6,498 nucleotides of DNA, taken from Candidatus Bathyarchaeota archaeon (lineage in GTDB: Archaea; Thermoproteota; CALKCG01; B24; JAGTQN01). The notes beneath the pieces are model-generated. The model saw nothing but the letters and a program-made list of their open reading frames with translations. It ran no database searches and was not told the origin of the DNA. Shown here one piece after another: positions 5,301-6,498 of the stretch (the stretch's first letter is position 1; each line of letters begins with the position of its first letter). The position numbers were made by a program, and so were the translations under genes. The stretch is from assembly GCA_018396395.1 (NCBI GenBank), contig JAGTQN010000056.1, positions 1 through 6,498 of the forward strand, in the 5' to 3' direction.

Positions 5301-6204
5301 CCCTTCCCGACCTGTGCCTTGAGGGTGGAATTCCAGATGTTTCGTTGTCAAGGTAGGTGGTCACATGGTATTGAAGGAGTTCAGAAAGCTCCTCCTTTAT
5401 GAGTGTAGGTGCACCGCTTTCGATGCACTCCCTAAGGCGTTGATTGATTCGGACGATGTCGACGAGCTTATGGGTTAGATCATCCTCAGACCTTATTCCC
5501 GATTCGAGGGTTATGCTCGGTCTCACATAGACTGGAGGAACTGGAAGGACCTGAAGAACCATCCACTCCGGTCTTGCTGATGTGGGATCATAGCCCAATA
5601 GCCTTAGGTCCTCGTCGGGAATGCGTTCTAGCCGCGTCCTTATCTGGGCAGCCTCAAGGGTGATGGAGCCCCCCGTTTCGAGACTCTCTTGGAAGGTTGT
5701 GGGCTTTAGATATTGAATGGGATATTGGGGTCTTCCACAATGGGGACAATCTGGGTTCTTCTTCGCCTCCCGCTTTACATGTTCGAAGAAGGTCTTGGGA
5801 ATCTCTCCTGAGGATTCCCTATAAGCCTCCATCTGCTCCTTGAATTCCTGGATCTTCTCATCTGGTAGAAGGATTCGACCGCAATCCCTACAAGTGACCG
5901 TCAGGAGCTCATGAATGATCTTGGCGAAGCCTACATGAACCACAGGAACCGCTAGCTCGATATGCCCGAAATGCCCTGGACAGGTTGCGGCCGTATTTCC
6001 ACATGTCCTACAACGCTGCCGAGGCTCTAGGGTTCCCAACCTTCCATCCATCAAGCCTCCTGGGATGGGGACTCCATCCTCATCGTAGGTATCCGCCGTC
6101 TCTATCTCGACGACGGACATCTTCCGAATATCGGAGGGGCTGAGGATACCAAACTTAATGGCTGATATCTGTCTTCCAACTTCCTCTGTTACACTCATCG
6201 CCAT
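2320..6204 (-). CDS. rpoA: DNA-directed RNA polymerase largest subunit, A' and A'' fused in one chain
   Basis: This is the catalytic largest subunit of archaeal RNA polymerase (homologue of Rpb1 and bacterial beta'), about 1294 residues from the ATG at 6204. Visible in order: clamp zinc site C-x2-C-x6-C-x2-H (residues 65-78); second zinc site with CxxC pairs at 105/108 and 153/156; clamp/rudder region with GKEGRFR and DFSARTVI (312-334); RQPSLHR (429-435); the catalytic NADFDGD (462-468), whose three aspartates hold the catalytic magnesium; bridge helix (about 797-830, GLSLTEFFFHAMGGREG onward); trigger loop (about 957-977) with the catalytic leucine and histidine in TLRVFHFAG. In most archaea the gene breaks after the bridge-helix region into rpoA1 and rpoA2. 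Here the junction (about 870-909) is read through in frame with no stop, and the total length equals A' plus A''. The last ~19 residues extend beyond the conserved family end, and the 3' end lies against or inside rpl30e. No sign of frameshift or truncation. Confidence 0.97.
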   Translation of the reverse strand: MAMSVTEEVGRQISAIKFGILSPSDIRKMSVVEIETADTYDEDGVPIPGGLMDGRLGTLEPRQRCRTCGNTAATCPGHFGHIELAVPVVHVGFAKIIHELLTVTCRDCGRILLPDEKIQEFKEQMEAYRESSGEIPKTFFEHVKREAKKNPDCPHCGRPQYPIQYLKPTTFQESLETGGSITLEAAQIRTRLERIPDEDLRLLGYDPTSARPEWMVLQVLPVPPVYVRPSITLESGIRSEDDLTHKLVDIVRINQRLRECIESGAPTLIKEELSELLQYHVTTYLDNETSGIPPSRHRSGRALKTLSQRLKGKEGRFRMNLSGKRVDFSARTVISPDPNLNVDEVGVPIEVAKKLTIPEKVTAWNLEEMKELVKNGPENYPGAVYVIRPDGRRVRLEFVAERQKIAEDLKPGFIVERHLKDGDIAIFNRQPSLHRMSIIAHRVRVLPFKTFRLHLAVCLPYNADFDGDEMNLHIPQTEEAQAEARLLMQVQNQIVSPRYGAPIIGATRDFLTASYLLTRNDTFLTKSEVGRLLAEMDYDGEIPPPIRSHPEPLWSGKQIFSLLLPKDFNFIGKASICKHRHTTLDEECPVDGIVEVRDGVLRRGIIDRNSIGAERPDSLYHRIVKEYGSAFAQDFLNKLCRILNSFINMRGFSYAIDELEIPKEAEEKIGAILEEAEGSTRRLIEAYRLGALQRVPGKSLEESLDLHIMNELSKARERCDRIAESCFGMDNQGAIMTRVGARGTALNIGHMTACLGQQHVRGSRIPLGYRGRTLSHFDWGDQSPSARGFIKSSFHKGLSLTEFFFHAMGGREGLVDTAVRTQQSGYMQRRLIHALGFLKVEYDGTVRDTDGNIVQFKYGEDGVDPAKSDHGKAVNVQRLVDRIKGRGTRGKPITPESLEEELKAFEDRLPPLLIEELRSTILSAQLSSSAAKAVIDKAVEEYEIAQVEPGEASGIVAAQSIGEPGTQMTLRVFHFAGVREMDVTIGLPRLIEIVDARRRPSRPIMTIRLDEEHRKDREKALRIAQDMVHTKVKDLMKTAQYSVNLEENSVWVELDEEAMKARGITYEQLMEAIQIPRTSVSIEGGILKIKSQDIMEEGGLRKLGTRVVNCYVKGIPGINRTQVVWEDGEDYKGWFIQTDGSNLAKVIQIPGVDPSKTYTNDLYEIQEVLGIEAARNAIIKEAKEVFEGTGGGMDVDIRHIMLVADIMTQTGELRQIGRHGVSGEKTSTLAKAAFEITVPNIVKASASGDIDELKGVTENIIVGQDMPIGTGLVDIYMSPSGMMAPSDEKSEEIG

Positions 6205-6206
6205 TC

Positions 6207-6497
6207 TCAAACCCCCTCCTTCACGAGGATGCGGGGAGCTATACACATGCTCATAAGCTCTTGGAGAAGAAGCTTGAAAGCATAGGACATCACAATCGGA
6301 ACGATACGGGCATCATCCCCGCACAAGGGACATACGTATCTTCTCCTTCGGAAGTCGTAGAAGCCAAGGAAGCCGCATCTATTACAGACGAAGGTTGTAA
6401 ACTTGTCAGATTCTTCGAGCATCCTATCCCTAAGGAGCATGGCAGCCCCATGTCCTATAAGGCAGTCCCTCTCCATTTCGCCAAACCTTAAGCCCCC
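6207..6497 (-). CDS. rpoB: DNA-directed RNA polymerase subunit B, C-terminal fragment (5' part outside window)
   Basis: This is the last 96 codons of the second-largest RNA polymerase subunit; the gene continues past the right edge of the window, so its true start is not visible. The visible protein opens with GGLRFGEMERDCLIGHG, the near-invariant RpoB/Rpb2 C-terminal signature. It continues into the clamp/anchor segment with a zinc ribbon of form C-x2-C-x14-C-x2-C (CNRCG and CPLCG) and ends shortly after SYAFKLLLQELMSM, the conserved segment that packs against subunit A. Interrupted RpoB genes (B'/B'') exist in some archaea, and the fragment cannot show which form this is. The first ATG inside the window (6476) is an internal methionine, not a start. 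The gene ends with TGA two bases before the rpoA ATG, and its last codons contain the rpoA ribosome binding site, so the two genes are very likely co-transcribed and translationally coupled. Confidence 0.97.
   Translation of the reverse strand, partial: GGLRFGEMERDCLIGHGAAMLLRDRMLEESDKFTTFVCNRCGFLGFYDFRRRRYVCPLCGDDARIVPIVMSYAFKLLLQELMSMCIAPRILVKEGV
6212..6221 (-). promoter_or_regulatory. Ribosome binding site that decides the rpoA start
   Basis: The minus-strand sequence AAGGAGGGGG lies inside the last codons of rpoB. The GGAGG core (6219-6215) is 10 bases from the ATG at 6204, a normal Shine-Dalgarno spacing. The next in-frame ATG (6198) is 16 bases away. An in-frame GTG at 6246 would give a longer protein but would add 14 residues without family resemblance and overlap rpoB by 40 bases. 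The site therefore supports 6204. Confidence 0.75.
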
Positions 6498-6498
6498 T

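Noticed and set aside
6205..6246. Extended rpoA start at GTG 6246 adding 14 residues
   Set aside because: It would overlap rpoB by 40 bases, the added residues do not look like family sequence, and a strong GGAGG fits the ATG at 6204.
1..6498. CRISPR arrays, insertion sequences, tRNA genes or a new defence system
   Set aside because: No spaced repeats, transposase-like or nuclease-like proteins, or tRNA folds were seen; the window is a core housekeeping cluster.

Overview
The window is a piece of an archaeal transcription and translation operon. All genes lie on the minus strand and read from the right end to the left: the 3' end of rpoB (RNA polymerase subunit B), rpoA (the largest subunit as one uninterrupted gene), rpl30e, a short archaeal nusA, rps12 (uS12) and rps7 (uS7). 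The archaeal assignment rests on several independent signs: an RpoB C-terminus and RpoA of archaeal/eukaryotic type, an eL30-family protein (absent from bacteria), a NusA of only about 144 residues made of two KH domains, archaeal-type uS12 and uS7, TATA-like boxes in the two gaps, and GGAGG/GGTGA ribosome binding sites.

The most informative character is rpoA. Most archaea split it into rpoA1 (A') and rpoA2 (A''); here the two halves are joined in frame in one ORF of about 1294 codons. As far as I recall, an unsplit rpoA has been reported in Thaumarchaeota, Aigarchaeota and Korarchaeota, so a TACK-side lineage outside the classical Crenarchaeota is favoured. The window has no 16S rRNA or other decisive marker, so I do not name a taxon.

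Layout from right to left: rpoB partial (6497-6207), rpoA (6204-2320), rpl30e (about 2312-1986), nusA (1999-1565), a 99-base gap with a TATA-like element and T-rich tract, rps12 (1465-1040), an 80-base gap with a TATA-like box framed by small repeats, rps7 (959-375), then 374 bases with no credible gene. The first four genes are packed with gaps of a few bases or overlaps, which suggests translational coupling. rps12 and rps7 probably also have their own promoters.

Together the genes encode the catalytic core of RNA polymerase, a transcription elongation/termination-type KH protein and three ribosomal proteins, the usual archaeal version of the rpo/str cluster. The expected continuation with EF-1alpha and rps10 is not seen; the left end instead holds a candidate terminator, a (CATTT)n pentanucleotide repeat and a TATA-like element. 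I see no new system here. The points worth a second look are the fused rpoA with substitutions next to the bridge helix, the TTG starts and overlap coding, and the small cis elements.
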